DNA of 63,991 bases. Origin: Fibrobacter succinogenes (GTDB lineage Bacteria; Fibrobacterota; Fibrobacteria; Fibrobacterales; Fibrobacteraceae). This document shows positions 51,044 through 60,023 of this stretch, piece by piece. A program made the position numbers and the translations under genes. How positions within the stretch are numbered: position 1 is the stretch's first letter; each line of letters starts with the position of its first letter. The notes under the pieces were generated by a model, which worked only from the letters and a program-made list of their open reading frames with translations, did no database searches and was not told where the DNA came from. Location of the stretch: NCBI GenBank assembly GCA_902762305.1, contig CACWNW010000012.1, positions 1 through 63,991 on the forward strand, written 5' to 3'.

Positions 51044-52588
51044 TCAATACGTTTCCGGCTCGTAATCCTGTACACAGCGCAGGTAGCCCGCATTACGCCG
51101 GCTTTCCGGCTCGTTATAGAGCTTGTCGTTCTTGAGGTATATCGAACGGGTTCCGCCATAGGGCTGCTGATCGCTTGTCCAGAGGAAAGTCGTCGCCCCA
51201 GCCTCTACGTACTCCACCGTTCCCGTATACACATAGGCACCACCATCGCCGTATTCGTGTTCGGCCACGCCATAACCGGCAGGAATCAGCGAGAAGCCGC
51301 TCTTGTTGTCGCCCAGCGCCATGAACGCCGAGGCAAAGGACTCGTACCAGTCCAGCTTGCTGAATTCCCGGTTCGGCACATGCCAACCCTCCGGGCAAAT
51401 GCCACGCCACCCGTCGTTCACATCGGCAACGGAATCCAGGTAGACTGGTTCCAGATCCATCGCCGCCGACCATGAATACAGGCGGCCAAAGACTTCGCAG
51501 TTCGACTCGTCATCGTCATAGCACCAGCTCTGACCCTTCAGGTTCTCTGTGACTGCGCTGTCCGCATACCTCAAGTTCTCTGCCATCCAGACATAGCCGG
51601 CGATTTCCAGTGTCCTGTACGTCTTGCCGTCGCGTGGATCCACCATCGTCCCATATTCGACATCAGGGTTGAAGATGTCCTTGGTATCAAAATCGTCCTT
51701 CGACGCAAGGCGCCACGCCGAATCCGAGCACACGAGAATCTTGTTCCTGAAGTCCCCGCCAACATCCCTCATTTCGCCTTGGTTCAAGCCATTGCATTCA
51801 GGACTGCCATCCCAGACCGCAAGGCGGGTCAGGTATTTCTCGAAAGGCCCAACCTTCCCCTTGGGAGCCTTCTCCTCGATATCCTTGCGGATGGATACCC
51901 CGCCGTCATCAGAAATAATCCCGTTAGCGAACGAGGCAAGGATATCGAACACCTCCGAATCGTCAAACCTTCCTGTCAGGGTGTCTATATTGAAACCACC
52001 CCATGCAGTCGTATTGTAGTATTCGCGGAAGTAGCTCCCGACGACAATGGATACCGCGGCGAGCATCGCATCGCCCTCGCCTTCACCGTACAGGGAATAC
52101 TTGTCGAAATCAATGAGTTCCTTCGGCATGTGCAAGGCCGAAAGCACCGCCGTATTGGCCTTTTCCCTCGCCGTTTCATAATCGTAGCCGCGATGGATGT
52201 ACGACCAGGTCAGTTCAGTTGCGAGCGTCGTCAGGAAGTTGACGTTCACGAGGCTGTCCTTCTCCATGTCGGCCACAGCAGAAAGCGGGAAACTGCCTCC
52301 CATCGCATTGAATTCCACGAGGCCGCTCGTGAGCTCGGCATCAAGCTTATAAGCCCCGGTCACGCTGTCAACGGGCGCGCTCTCGCTCCAGTCGACAATC
52401 CAATAATTGGGAGCCTCGCGGTTCCCCATCTGGATGCTCGTTGCGCCCTTCGGCACATCAAAGAATCCATACTGTACAACTCCCGAAGCACCGTATTCAT
52501 TCGTGCTACGTTCGTGCGGAACACCTTCAATCTTGATAGTGCAGCCAACCAAGGCTGCCGAAATCAGTACATATAAATATTTTTTCAT
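51044..52588 (-). CDS. FISUMP-domain lipoprotein (TIGR02145)
   Basis: A 514-residue lipoprotein (lipobox LVGC, Cys16). Residues ~25-290 form an unrecognised domain. The C-terminal ~200 residues are a complete Fibrobacter succinogenes major paralogous domain: DPRDGKTYRTLEIAG, YVWMAENLRYAD, SWCYDDDESNCEVFGRLYSW, ICPEGWHVPN and LRCVQDYE. The domain resembles FGE-sulfatase/C-type-lectin-like folds; its function is unknown but it is massively repeated in Fibrobacter surface proteins. It ends 80 bp before the GH9 start. The ATG at 52588 is used because it begins the leader. Confidence 0.88.
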   Translation of the reverse strand: MKKYLYVLISAALVGCTIKIEGVPHERSTNEYGASGVVQYGFFDVPKGATSIQMGNREAPNYWIVDWSESAPVDSVTGAYKLDAELTSGLVEFNAMGGSFPLSAVADMEKDSLVNVNFLTTLATELTWSYIHRGYDYETAREKANTAVLSALHMPKELIDFDKYSLYGEGEGDAMLAAVSIVVGSYFREYYNTTAWGGFNIDTLTGRFDDSEVFDILASFANGIISDDGGVSIRKDIEEKAPKGKVGPFEKYLTRLAVWDGSPECNGLNQGEMRDVGGDFRNKILVCSDSAWRLASKDDFDTKDIFNPDVEYGTMVDPRDGKTYRTLEIAGYVWMAENLRYADSAVTENLKGQSWCYDDDESNCEVFGRLYSWSAAMDLEPVYLDSVADVNDGWRGICPEGWHVPNREFSKLDWYESFASAFMALGDNKSGFSLIPAGYGVAEHEYGDGGAYVYTGTVEYVEAGATTFLWTSDQQPYGGTRSIYLKNDKLYNEPESRRNAGYLRCVQDYEPETY

Positions 52589-52724
52589 GGCACCTATTAT
52601 AGCAAACAAGCGAGCGTATTTCATCATGAAAAAAGAAAAATATCTAACTTTTTATTCAATTTATTCCGCTTGACAATGTTAATCCTCATGGACCGGGCGT
52701 TGATTTTGATTGGATGAAAATAGT

Positions 52725-53999
52725 ATGAAGATAATTCTCGCGATATTTATGGCATTCTTCTTTGTTTCTTGTACGGAAAGGACTTCATCGGGTCCTGATA
52801 ACCGTGAAGATGAGAGAATTTATGGATGGAGATGGGACGATTTTAAACCTGTTCCAGATGCTTCCAGAATGTATGGAGGATTAAGGAAACTTTTTCACGT
52901 GAATGGTTGGATTGTATTGCGTGATGATTATTATTCCAGCAATGAATATACGTCTCCAGGCTATATTACAATAACACCAAGGGTATTTGCATCTAAAATT
53001 GGGTCGACTCAATGGGATACGCTTACTAGTTCTGAATGGATTCGGTATATCTATGGTGATTCTACAGGTCTTTATGCTGGAACACAACTTAGCGGAAAAT
53101 TATTGAAATATGATTTTGATAGAAAATCGTGGGTTGATTTGTATGCGTTAGAATTTGATTCTAAGGGGGCTTTCGACGTTTATGGAATTACAACTTATAG
53201 GGGCAAACTAATGGCATGCATTGCTGGTTTTGCTGATACAGCGAATAGGCGTGATGATAACATAGTTCTTTTTATGAAAATGCAGACAGATACGGGCTGG
53301 GTGGATATAACCTATGACTATGATTCATCCAAGGAATATCCATTTCAGTTTCACAAGGGTGTAGAATTGAATGGAAAACTATATGCAATTAGTGGTGCTC
53401 GTGGTGTGTGGCAATTTGATGGTAGCTGGAAAAGGCTTGCGAGAATTCCTTATCCAGATTGGGCGACTTGGGTGCCAGCAAATGATACTAACGATACGGC
53501 GATGGACATTGTTGTCCATAAGGGAAAATTGTATGCCATTGGTGAAAAGTTCTCGACACATGTTTTAGAGTACGATGAATCTCTTGATCGTTGGAACCCT
53601 ATAGACAGTGTTATTGCAACTTATGACGAGACTATTGATCCAGACGATCCGATGGCTGATCCCAATAGGGGGCATCGGACGTATCATAATACCCCTTTTA
53701 AGAGGTACGCTCTTGCTTCAGATGGAAAGCATCTTTTTGTTGCAGGAGAGGATCCGTCTATTCCTGCTGTGTATATGGGCGATTATGGGGCTCCCTATGG
53801 GATTGAAGAAAAGGGGTGGAAGTTCGTGAAGGGCAATTTTTGCGATAATTTGAAATGCATGTCGACCGCAGCTACTTACGATATGGAAGCGATAGGCGAC
53901 ACCCTGTATCTGGCTAATTGGAATGGCGTTTTGAAATTTCCTCTGGCAGACTTGGATAGTGCTATAGCCAAGGAAGAATCATTCCCTAGGGTGAAATAG
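52725..53999 (+). CDS. AT-rich beta-propeller-like lipoprotein
   Basis: A 424-residue lipoprotein (lipobox FVSC, Cys16). The body shows propeller- or Kelch-like repeated strands: GLYAGTQLSGKLLKYD, GKLYAISGARGVWQFDGSW, GKLYAIGEKFSTHVLEYD and DTLYLANWNGVLKFPL. Codons are much richer in A and T than those of its neighbours, suggesting a different origin or recent acquisition. The start is the ATG at 52725; the longer frame begins with TTG. A bidirectional terminator follows. Function unknown. Confidence 0.75.
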   Translation: MKIILAIFMAFFFVSCTERTSSGPDNREDERIYGWRWDDFKPVPDASRMYGGLRKLFHVNGWIVLRDDYYSSNEYTSPGYITITPRVFASKIGSTQWDTLTSSEWIRYIYGDSTGLYAGTQLSGKLLKYDFDRKSWVDLYALEFDSKGAFDVYGITTYRGKLMACIAGFADTANRRDDNIVLFMKMQTDTGWVDITYDYDSSKEYPFQFHKGVELNGKLYAISGARGVWQFDGSWKRLARIPYPDWATWVPANDTNDTAMDIVVHKGKLYAIGEKFSTHVLEYDESLDRWNPIDSVIATYDETIDPDDPMADPNRGHRTYHNTPFKRYALASDGKHLFVAGEDPSIPAVYMGDYGAPYGIEEKGWKFVKGNFCDNLKCMSTAATYDMEAIGDTLYLANWNGVLKFPLADLDSAIAKEESFPRVK

Positions 54000-54022
54000 G
54001 ACTGTTTTTTTCCAAAAACAAG

Positions 54023-54049
54023 AAACCCGGCTCCGGAGAGTCGGGTTTT
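54023..54049. terminator. bidirectional-type terminator hairpin
   Basis: AAACCCG and CGGGTTT arms enclose a second CTCCGGAG stem, then TTTT. It ends the gene at 52725-53999 and may also serve the ABC operon from the other side. Confidence 0.85.
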
Positions 54050-54060
54050 CTTAATTGGCT

Positions 54061-54124
54061 GGATCCTTCGCGCTTTGCGCTCAGGATGACACAATTGGCG
54101 ATGCCGGAACAAGTCCGGCATGAC
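54061..54124. repeat. REP-like dispersed palindromes, copy 3
   Basis: GGATCCTTCGCGCTTTGCGCTCAGGATGAC (54061-54090; shown with its hairpin centre split as GGATCCTTCG, CGCTTTGCGC, TCAGGATGAC) is followed by ATGCCGGAAC...GTCCGGCATGAC (54101-54124), a second palindrome that also ends in ATGAC. It matches the elements at 9622 and 45195 and the ATGAC-ending hairpin near 12045. Confidence 0.6.
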
Positions 54125-54132
54125 AAATCGCT

Positions 54133-54942
54133 TTACTTCTTGCTACGATGGCTGTTCTTGATCCATTCGGTCTTGTGGACTTCGGGGATATCGTCGAGCA
54201 GGCGAAGCGTATGCGGTTCGTTCGTGTTGTCGAGCACCTCGGCAGGGGTACCCTGGTTCACGATCTTGCCGTCGTGCATGATGAAGATACGGTCCGAAAC
54301 GTAGTTAGCAAGGCCGATATCGTGGGTCACGAACACCACGGTCATCTTCAGCTCGTCTTTCAACTTGCGGAGGTAATCGAGGATGTTGGCGCGCACGCAG
54401 GCGTCCACCATGGAGGTGGCTTCGTCGGCAATCAGGACCTTCGGGCGGAGCGCGAAGATACGGGCCAAAAGCATACGCTGCATCTGGCCACCCGAGAGCT
54501 CGAACGGGTACTTGCCTTCGATATCGGCAGGCGTCACGTTCACAGCCATGAGGCCTTCGTCCACGCGGCGGCGGATTTCGTCCTTGCTCGGCTTGTTCTT
54601 CAGGATGTTCAGGGAATCTTCCAGCTGGCTACGGATGGTAAAGAACTGGTTGAAGCATCCGAACGGGTCCTGGAACACGGACTGCACTTCGTTCCAGTGT
54701 TCCTTCAGGTTCTTGATGGGCTTGTCGCGGTACAGGAACTGGCCGCGAGTCGGCTTGTAGAGGCCCAGCATGATTTTCGCGAGCACGGACTTGCCGCAGC
54801 CGGAACCACCCACGATGGAGATGAATTCCTCGTCATAGATATCAAAGGAGACATCCTTCACGGCGGTCTTCAGCGTCTTACCGGCACCGAAGTCCTTGCT
54901 GATGCGCTTGGCGGAAAAAACAACGGGCTTATCACTTAGCAT
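54133..54942 (-). CDS. ABC transporter ATP-binding protein, OppF/DppF type
   Basis: A 269-residue ATPase: Walker A GGSGCGKSV, Q-loop SVFQDPFGCFN, signature LSGGQMQR, Walker B VLIADEATS and the H-loop THD. The sequence fits the F subunit of Opp/Dpp importers but lacks the C-terminal Cys-rich domain. It overlaps the D subunit gene by 11 bp and is the last gene of the operon. It energises the importer formed with the permeases at 55945-58175. Confidence 0.9.
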   Translation of the reverse strand: MLSDKPVVFSAKRISKDFGAGKTLKTAVKDVSFDIYDEEFISIVGGSGCGKSVLAKIMLGLYKPTRGQFLYRDKPIKNLKEHWNEVQSVFQDPFGCFNQFFTIRSQLEDSLNILKNKPSKDEIRRRVDEGLMAVNVTPADIEGKYPFELSGGQMQRMLLARIFALRPKVLIADEATSMVDACVRANILDYLRKLKDELKMTVVFVTHDIGLANYVSDRIFIMHDGKIVNQGTPAEVLDNTNEPHTLRLLDDIPEVHKTEWIKNSHRSKK

Positions 54943-55933
54943 AATCGCACCTCACGTCACGATCACCGACAATGCGGAGATTCTGAGTATTCTTCTTGCA
55001 ATCGGGGCATGCCTTGCTGCAACGCGGAGCGAAGCGGCAACCGACAATTTCCTTCTTGAGGCTCGGGGGAGCGCCTTCGATGGCCACCGGGTGGCGACCA
55101 CGCTGGCTCGCTTCCGTACTGAGCATGGCGCCCATGAGGGCCTGCGTGTACGGATGGCGCGGATCCTTGACGACCTGTTCGGCCGTACCCTTTTCGACGA
55201 ATTCGCCCGCGTACATGATGGCGATGTTGTCGGCCACGTGGTACAGGAGCGGAAGTTCGTGGGTAATGAAGATCATCGTCGAGAAGATGCCCTTGTCAAG
55301 AAGATCGAAGATCATCTTGATCACTTCCTTCTGGGTAGACACGTCCAGAGCGGAAGTCGGTTCGTCGGCAATCACCATCTGCGGGTTGAGCAAGGTGGAG
55401 ATACCGATAACGGAACGCTGGCGTTCACCGGCGGTGAGCTGGATGGGGTAAGAATCGAGCACGCGCTTCGTGTCCATTCCGAACAGGTCGAAACGTTCAC
55501 AGAGGCGGTCGTAGATTTCCTTGTGGTCGAGCTTCTTGCCGGGCTGCTGGTGAGCGGCAATCACGTCGGCGGCGATGTCCTTGATCTTGCGGACAGGGTT
55601 CAGGGCGTTGAACGCACCCTGCGGAATCATCGAGACCTTCTGGGCGAGGACGTTCGCACGGACGTCTTCGACCTTGCGGTTCATGAGGGATTCCATTTCC
55701 TTGCCGTTCCACACGCGCACGTCGCTCTTGCCTTCGGGGTAGAGCGGCGGGATGCACATGCCCATGAGGCCAGACACGAGCGTGGACTTACCGCAACCGG
55801 ATTCACCGGCGATGCCGAGGATTTCGCCCTGCTTCATGGTGAAGCTGACGTTCGTCACGGCATGGGTCTTGTCGCCGAAGCGGCCCAGGTAAAACAGGCT
55901 GAGGTTTTCTACTTCAAAAACATTATCAGACAT
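54932..55933 (-). CDS. ABC transporter ATP-binding protein, OppD/DppD type
   Basis: A 333-residue ATPase: Walker A GESGCGKST, Walker B MVIADEPTSALDV and the typical C-terminal oligopeptide domain with FAPRCSKACPDCKK (Fe-S-type cysteine pattern). The signature reads LTAGERQR where family members usually have an SGG core, so the first Gly is replaced by Ala; such changes are seen in one half of asymmetric ABC pairs. It overlaps the F gene by 11 bp, consistent with a D-F heterodimer. Confidence 0.9.
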   Translation of the reverse strand: MSDNVFEVENLSLFYLGRFGDKTHAVTNVSFTMKQGEILGIAGESGCGKSTLVSGLMGMCIPPLYPEGKSDVRVWNGKEMESLMNRKVEDVRANVLAQKVSMIPQGAFNALNPVRKIKDIAADVIAAHQQPGKKLDHKEIYDRLCERFDLFGMDTKRVLDSYPIQLTAGERQRSVIGISTLLNPQMVIADEPTSALDVSTQKEVIKMIFDLLDKGIFSTMIFITHELPLLYHVADNIAIMYAGEFVEKGTAEQVVKDPRHPYTQALMGAMLSTEASQRGRHPVAIEGAPPSLKKEIVGCRFAPRCSKACPDCKKNTQNLRIVGDRDVRCDYAK

Positions 55934-55944
55934 TTAATCACCTC

Positions 55945-56790
55945 TTACTTGCGGAGCCTGGGGTTAAAGACACCTTCCATGGAAGTGTTGATCAGGTAAA
56001 GGGCGAACACCGTGAGGGTAATGATGATGGTTGCCGGGAGGAAGGCAATCCAGATACCACCCGAGAGGGCGCCGTTATCCTTGGCCTGGTTCAAGATGAT
56101 GCCGAGGCTCGTAGAATCCAGAGGACCGAGGCCGATCATGGAGATGGAAGCTTCGGAAAGGATACCCGAGGACACCTGCATGATGAACACCATGAACACA
56201 TAGGAAAGCAAATAGGGAAGCACGTGCTTCAGAACGATCGTGAGAGTCGAAGCACCGTTGATGCGTGCGAGCGCGATGTGGTCGCGGCTGCGCAGGGAGG
56301 ATGCCTGGGCACGCACGGCACGGGCAGACCAGCTCCACGCGGTAAGGCCGATGATAAGGCCAATGAGCGTCAGGGAGCGGCCGTCCTTCACAGCGGAGCT
56401 GATGAGCACGAGAATCACGAACTGCGGAATCACGATGAAGATGTTGGTGAGCATGTTCAGGACTTCGTCAATCCAGCCGCCGCGGAAACCGCCGAACAGG
56501 CCGACAAGCACACCGATCGTCGTCGCAATCACACCGGCGACAAGACCCACATAGAGCGAGGAACGAAGACCGGCGATGAGCAGCGACACGTAGTCGCGGC
56601 CAAGGTGGTCCGTACCGAGCAGGTGGTCTGCGCTGGAACCGGCGTAGGGGCCGGCCATCATGTCGCGGGCGTTGATATCCACATGGTAGAAGAGAGGTCC
56701 GAAGAGCGCAATCAGGAGCGTGATGAGGAAGATAGACACGCCGATCACGAACATCGGGGACTTGAGAAGATTTCTAAGAAGTTTACCCAT
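55945..56790 (-). CDS. ABC transporter permease, OppC/DppC type
   Basis: A 281-residue membrane protein with about six helices. The N-terminal part has the OppC_N pattern and the loop HLLGTDHLGRDYVSLLIAG; the coupling region is EAAxxxG-like (RINGASTLTIVLKHVLP). It starts 2 nt after the B subunit stop, so translation is coupled. Together with the B subunit it forms the pore. No unusual insertions. Confidence 0.92.
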   Translation of the reverse strand: MGKLLRNLLKSPMFVIGVSIFLITLLIALFGPLFYHVDINARDMMAGPYAGSSADHLLGTDHLGRDYVSLLIAGLRSSLYVGLVAGVIATTIGVLVGLFGGFRGGWIDEVLNMLTNIFIVIPQFVILVLISSAVKDGRSLTLIGLIIGLTAWSWSARAVRAQASSLRSRDHIALARINGASTLTIVLKHVLPYLLSYVFMVFIMQVSSGILSEASISMIGLGPLDSTSLGIILNQAKDNGALSGGIWIAFLPATIIITLTVFALYLINTSMEGVFNPRLRK

Positions 56791-56792
56791 GA

Positions 56793-58175
56793 TTACTTAC
56801 CTCCCATCTGGAGACCGGCCTTGACGCGCGGGTCAAAGACGGCAATCAAAACGTCGACAGCGAAGTTAGCGACGAGCACGCAGGTCGAAATCATGAGCGT
56901 GCAGCCCTGAATCGTAGCGTAGTCGTTCTGCTGGATGGCGGTAAGCATCGCCATACCGAGGCCCGGGTAAGAGAAGATCATTTCGGTAATGAGGGCGCCG
57001 CCCACCATCGCACCGAGGCTCTGGGCAAGGCCCGTGAGCTGCGGGAGCATGGCGTTACGGAACACGTAGCTGATAATCTTGCCTTCGCGGAGTCCGAGCC
57101 ACTTGGCGTACTTCATGTAGTCGGTACCGAGTTCGTAGATGGACATGGAGCGCATACCGGTTGCCTGACCAGAAAGAAGAATCGGGAACACGGAGAAGAA
57201 CGGCAGGATGTAGTAGAATCCGACGCTCTTGATGCAGTTCCAGTTGAACTGGAGTTCCGGAATATCTGGGCTATACGCGCCCATGGCCGGGAACCAGCCG
57301 AGCGTGATGGAGAAGAGCGCCACCAAGAGCATACCGAACACGAAGAACGGCACACCGTTGAGGAACATGGCGCACGGGAAGAACACCTTGTCGAAGATGC
57401 CGCGCTTGTATGCAGCGAAGGCACCGAGGAGGTTACCGACAATCCAGCCGAGGATAATGGTCGGGGCCTGGATAGCAAGGGTCCACGGGAGGGATTCCTT
57501 GATAATCTCGACAACCGGCTTCGGGTACTGGCTGTAAGAAAGGCCGAGGTCACCCTTGAAGACGTTCTTGATATAGACAAAGAACTGGGAAATGCCGGAA
57601 GCAAGTCTGGGGTCCGCCTTGCGCAAGACAGTATCGATCATGACAGTGTCCTGGTGTGCGGCCTGGATCTGCTCCATGACAGCAACCTGTTCGACCTTCG
57701 CAACCTTCTTCTTGGTCTTCGGGTCCTTTTCCATCACAGGCTTGCCCTTCGCATCGAGGACAGGCTTCTCTTCGAACACGGGATTACCTTGTTCGTCGAG
57801 CTTCTGGCGTTCGATCATCTTCGGCGAACCATCTTCGTTCACCTCGAGAACGGTCTTGAGCACCGGAGCGCCGTTTTCCCTCTTGACAACCTTGACCATC
57901 TTCACCTGGCCATTCTCGTCGACTTCGGGATCGTAAATCACGTTGCCCTGATCGTCAAGTTCGGCCATACCGAAGGCCTTGAGCAAGGTTTCCTTCTTGA
58001 GCTTGGCTTGTTCCGGAGAAAGGCCCTGGGCGGCCTTACCCATAATGATATCTACCGGGTTATTTTCACCCATACGCGGTAGAGTGAAGTTGATTGCGAC
58101 AGCTACGACGAATGTCAGAAGATACCAGAACGCCTTCTGCAAGACGTAGCGCAGCATGGGATACTGTTTAAGCAT
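56793..58175 (-). CDS. ABC transporter permease, OppB/DppB type, with a repeat-filled insert
   Basis: A 460-residue permease; family members are usually about 310-340. The core is standard (KAFWYLLTFVVAVAINFTLPRM, GDLGLSYSQYP, coupling loop EGKIISYVFRNAMLPQ). Between residues ~72 and ~185, in the first periplasmic loop, is an extra ~110 residues with six tandem units of 13-14 residues: DDQGNVIYDPEV, DENGQVKMVKVV, ENGAPVLKTVLE, NEDGSPKMIERQ, DEQGNPVFEEKPV and DAKGKPVMEKDP. The insert is charged and outside the pore; it may contact the binding protein. Confidence 0.9.
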   Translation of the reverse strand: MLKQYPMLRYVLQKAFWYLLTFVVAVAINFTLPRMGENNPVDIIMGKAAQGLSPEQAKLKKETLLKAFGMAELDDQGNVIYDPEVDENGQVKMVKVVKRENGAPVLKTVLEVNEDGSPKMIERQKLDEQGNPVFEEKPVLDAKGKPVMEKDPKTKKKVAKVEQVAVMEQIQAAHQDTVMIDTVLRKADPRLASGISQFFVYIKNVFKGDLGLSYSQYPKPVVEIIKESLPWTLAIQAPTIILGWIVGNLLGAFAAYKRGIFDKVFFPCAMFLNGVPFFVFGMLLVALFSITLGWFPAMGAYSPDIPELQFNWNCIKSVGFYYILPFFSVFPILLSGQATGMRSMSIYELGTDYMKYAKWLGLREGKIISYVFRNAMLPQLTGLAQSLGAMVGGALITEMIFSYPGLGMAMLTAIQQNDYATIQGCTLMISTCVLVANFAVDVLIAVFDPRVKAGLQMGGK

Positions 58176-58199
58176 TTATATTCCCTTCGTTCCTTTGTA

Positions 58200-60023
58200 T
58201 TACTTGAGCTTCAGGTTCCAGAGAACCTTCGTGCCAGAAGCGATCCACGGCAGCTGGGCCGGAGCGTAGGAGTTTTCGGCAGAGGGCCAGTTGGTCCAAA
58301 CGCGGTCGCTGAACTCGTAGTACTGTTCCGGGAGGTAAGCGAGCGGGATAGCCGGCTGGTCTTCCATGAAGATCTTGTTGAGTTCGCGGTAGGCTTCAGC
58401 CTTCTTGGCTTCGTCGGTCATGAGAGGAATTTCGGCAAGGAGCTTGTCCACTTCGGGGCGGAATTCCTTGGTACCCGGCTGGTTGTAACGGCCGATGTTG
58501 GTGCCGGCCCAGTCGCCGAGCTTCTGCCAGTCGCGGCTGGACATGACTTCGTTGAAGCGGCTCCACGGGAGAGACGGAGACACGTCGGCAGTCGGCTTGT
58601 GCATGATGAGGTCGAAGTTGCCGGTGCCCATGGCAGGCCAGTACTGACCGCCATCCACGAAACCTTCACGAACGTCGATACCGGCCTTGCGCATGCCTTC
58701 GACAGCGATGTTCACGATGGATTCCCAGTCGGTCCAGCCGGCCGGAGACGTGATGAAGAGGGTCGGGATCTTTTCGCCCTTGGCGTTTTCCATGTGGTCG
58801 AGAGAACCGTCGTCCTTGAACACGGACTTGTAGCCGGCTTCGGTAAGCATGGCCTTGACGGTGTTGAGACGTTCGGCTTCGTCAACGATGTCGAGCTTCA
58901 CGCCGACCTTCTGGTCTTCGGCGTTGATGTACTTGCCTTCGAGGTTCGTCGGCATGATGAGGCCCGGCTGCAACTGGGAAGTGTAACCGGAGAGAGCGAA
59001 CTGACGGATAGCGTTGTAGTCGATAGCCGTAGCGAGGGCACGACGGAAGCGCTTGTCGTTGAGGGGTTCCTTCATGGTGTTGATCATGAGCATCGGCATA
59101 GCGCCCGGAGTGAAGAACGGAGCATCGTTCAGCCAGGTGTGCACGCCGGCGCTCTTGAGGTCGCCAATACGCGGAATGAAGGACATAGAAGCATCGAGTT
59201 CGCCCTTGCGGAGAGCGATAGTGTTGTGTTCGTTGCTCTTGTAGATCGGGTGAACGATGTACTTCGGAGCCGGGAGCTTGCCTTCGTGGAGGGCAGCGTT
59301 GCCCCAGTAGTCGTCACGACGTTCGAGGATAATCTTGTTCGCAGAGTAGTCCTTGATGGTGTACGGGCCGGAAACGACCGGGTTCTTGTCCATCATGAGC
59401 TTCTTGACTTCGTCGAGGCCCTTTTCGGCAACGAGCGGTTCGAACACGTGAGCCGGCACGATACGGATGGCCTGGAGGAGGTCCATCACAGAAAGCGGGT
59501 TGTTGCGCTTGTCCTTAGCCACAATGAAGGAGATGCGTTCGGCAACGGGAGCGTCCGCCGCTGCCGGTTCGGCCTTGAGGGTATCCACGTGGATGGCAGA
59601 AATCTGTTCGGTGGTGTTGATGGAGCCATTCGTGAAGATGAACTTCACGTCGTTGGAGTTCACCTGCTTGCCGTCGCTCCACTTGGCAGCCGGGTTCAAG
59701 TCGACCACGATGCTGTCGTTGTTGGAAAGTTCCGGAACGAGCGTACCGAGAAGCGATTCCACCTGACCGTTCAGGGTGTTGTAGGTGACGAGCGGTTCAT
59801 AGACCAGGTTGAAACGGCCACCGACGGGCCATGCGGCCATCCAGCTTTCGGCGAGCGGGTTGAACGTAGCGGGAGCACCCCACTGCTGGCCGGACAAGTA
59901 AAGAGTTTGCTGGCGAGGCAATGCGCCTTCGGCTGCCTGCTGCTCGCTGTTGTCGCACCCGAAAAGGGCGGCCGTCGCCGAAACCACGACAGCGGTCTTG
60001 ACAATCGATTTCATTCCAATCAT
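58200..60023 (-). CDS. ABC transporter solute-binding protein family 5 lipoprotein
   Basis: A 607-residue lipoprotein (lipobox LFGC). It has the SBP_bac_5 fold: NLVYEPLVTYN, AKWSDGKQVNSNDVKF, GPYTIKDYSANKIILERRDDYWG, NDKRFRRALATAIDY, and a C-terminal LAYLPEQYYEFSDRVWTNW. It is the first gene of the importer operon, 24 nt before the permease. Family 5 proteins bind peptides in most bacteria, but a subgroup in Thermotoga and archaea binds cello-oligosaccharides. Trp-rich ends and this cellulolytic setting make a sugar ligand plausible. AGAGG precedes the start at 60023. Confidence 0.9.
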   Translation of the reverse strand: MIGMKSIVKTAVVVSATAALFGCDNSEQQAAEGALPRQQTLYLSGQQWGAPATFNPLAESWMAAWPVGGRFNLVYEPLVTYNTLNGQVESLLGTLVPELSNNDSIVVDLNPAAKWSDGKQVNSNDVKFIFTNGSINTTEQISAIHVDTLKAEPAAADAPVAERISFIVAKDKRNNPLSVMDLLQAIRIVPAHVFEPLVAEKGLDEVKKLMMDKNPVVSGPYTIKDYSANKIILERRDDYWGNAALHEGKLPAPKYIVHPIYKSNEHNTIALRKGELDASMSFIPRIGDLKSAGVHTWLNDAPFFTPGAMPMLMINTMKEPLNDKRFRRALATAIDYNAIRQFALSGYTSQLQPGLIMPTNLEGKYINAEDQKVGVKLDIVDEAERLNTVKAMLTEAGYKSVFKDDGSLDHMENAKGEKIPTLFITSPAGWTDWESIVNIAVEGMRKAGIDVREGFVDGGQYWPAMGTGNFDLIMHKPTADVSPSLPWSRFNEVMSSRDWQKLGDWAGTNIGRYNQPGTKEFRPEVDKLLAEIPLMTDEAKKAEAYRELNKIFMEDQPAIPLAYLPEQYYEFSDRVWTNWPSAENSYAPAQLPWIASGTKVLWNLKLK

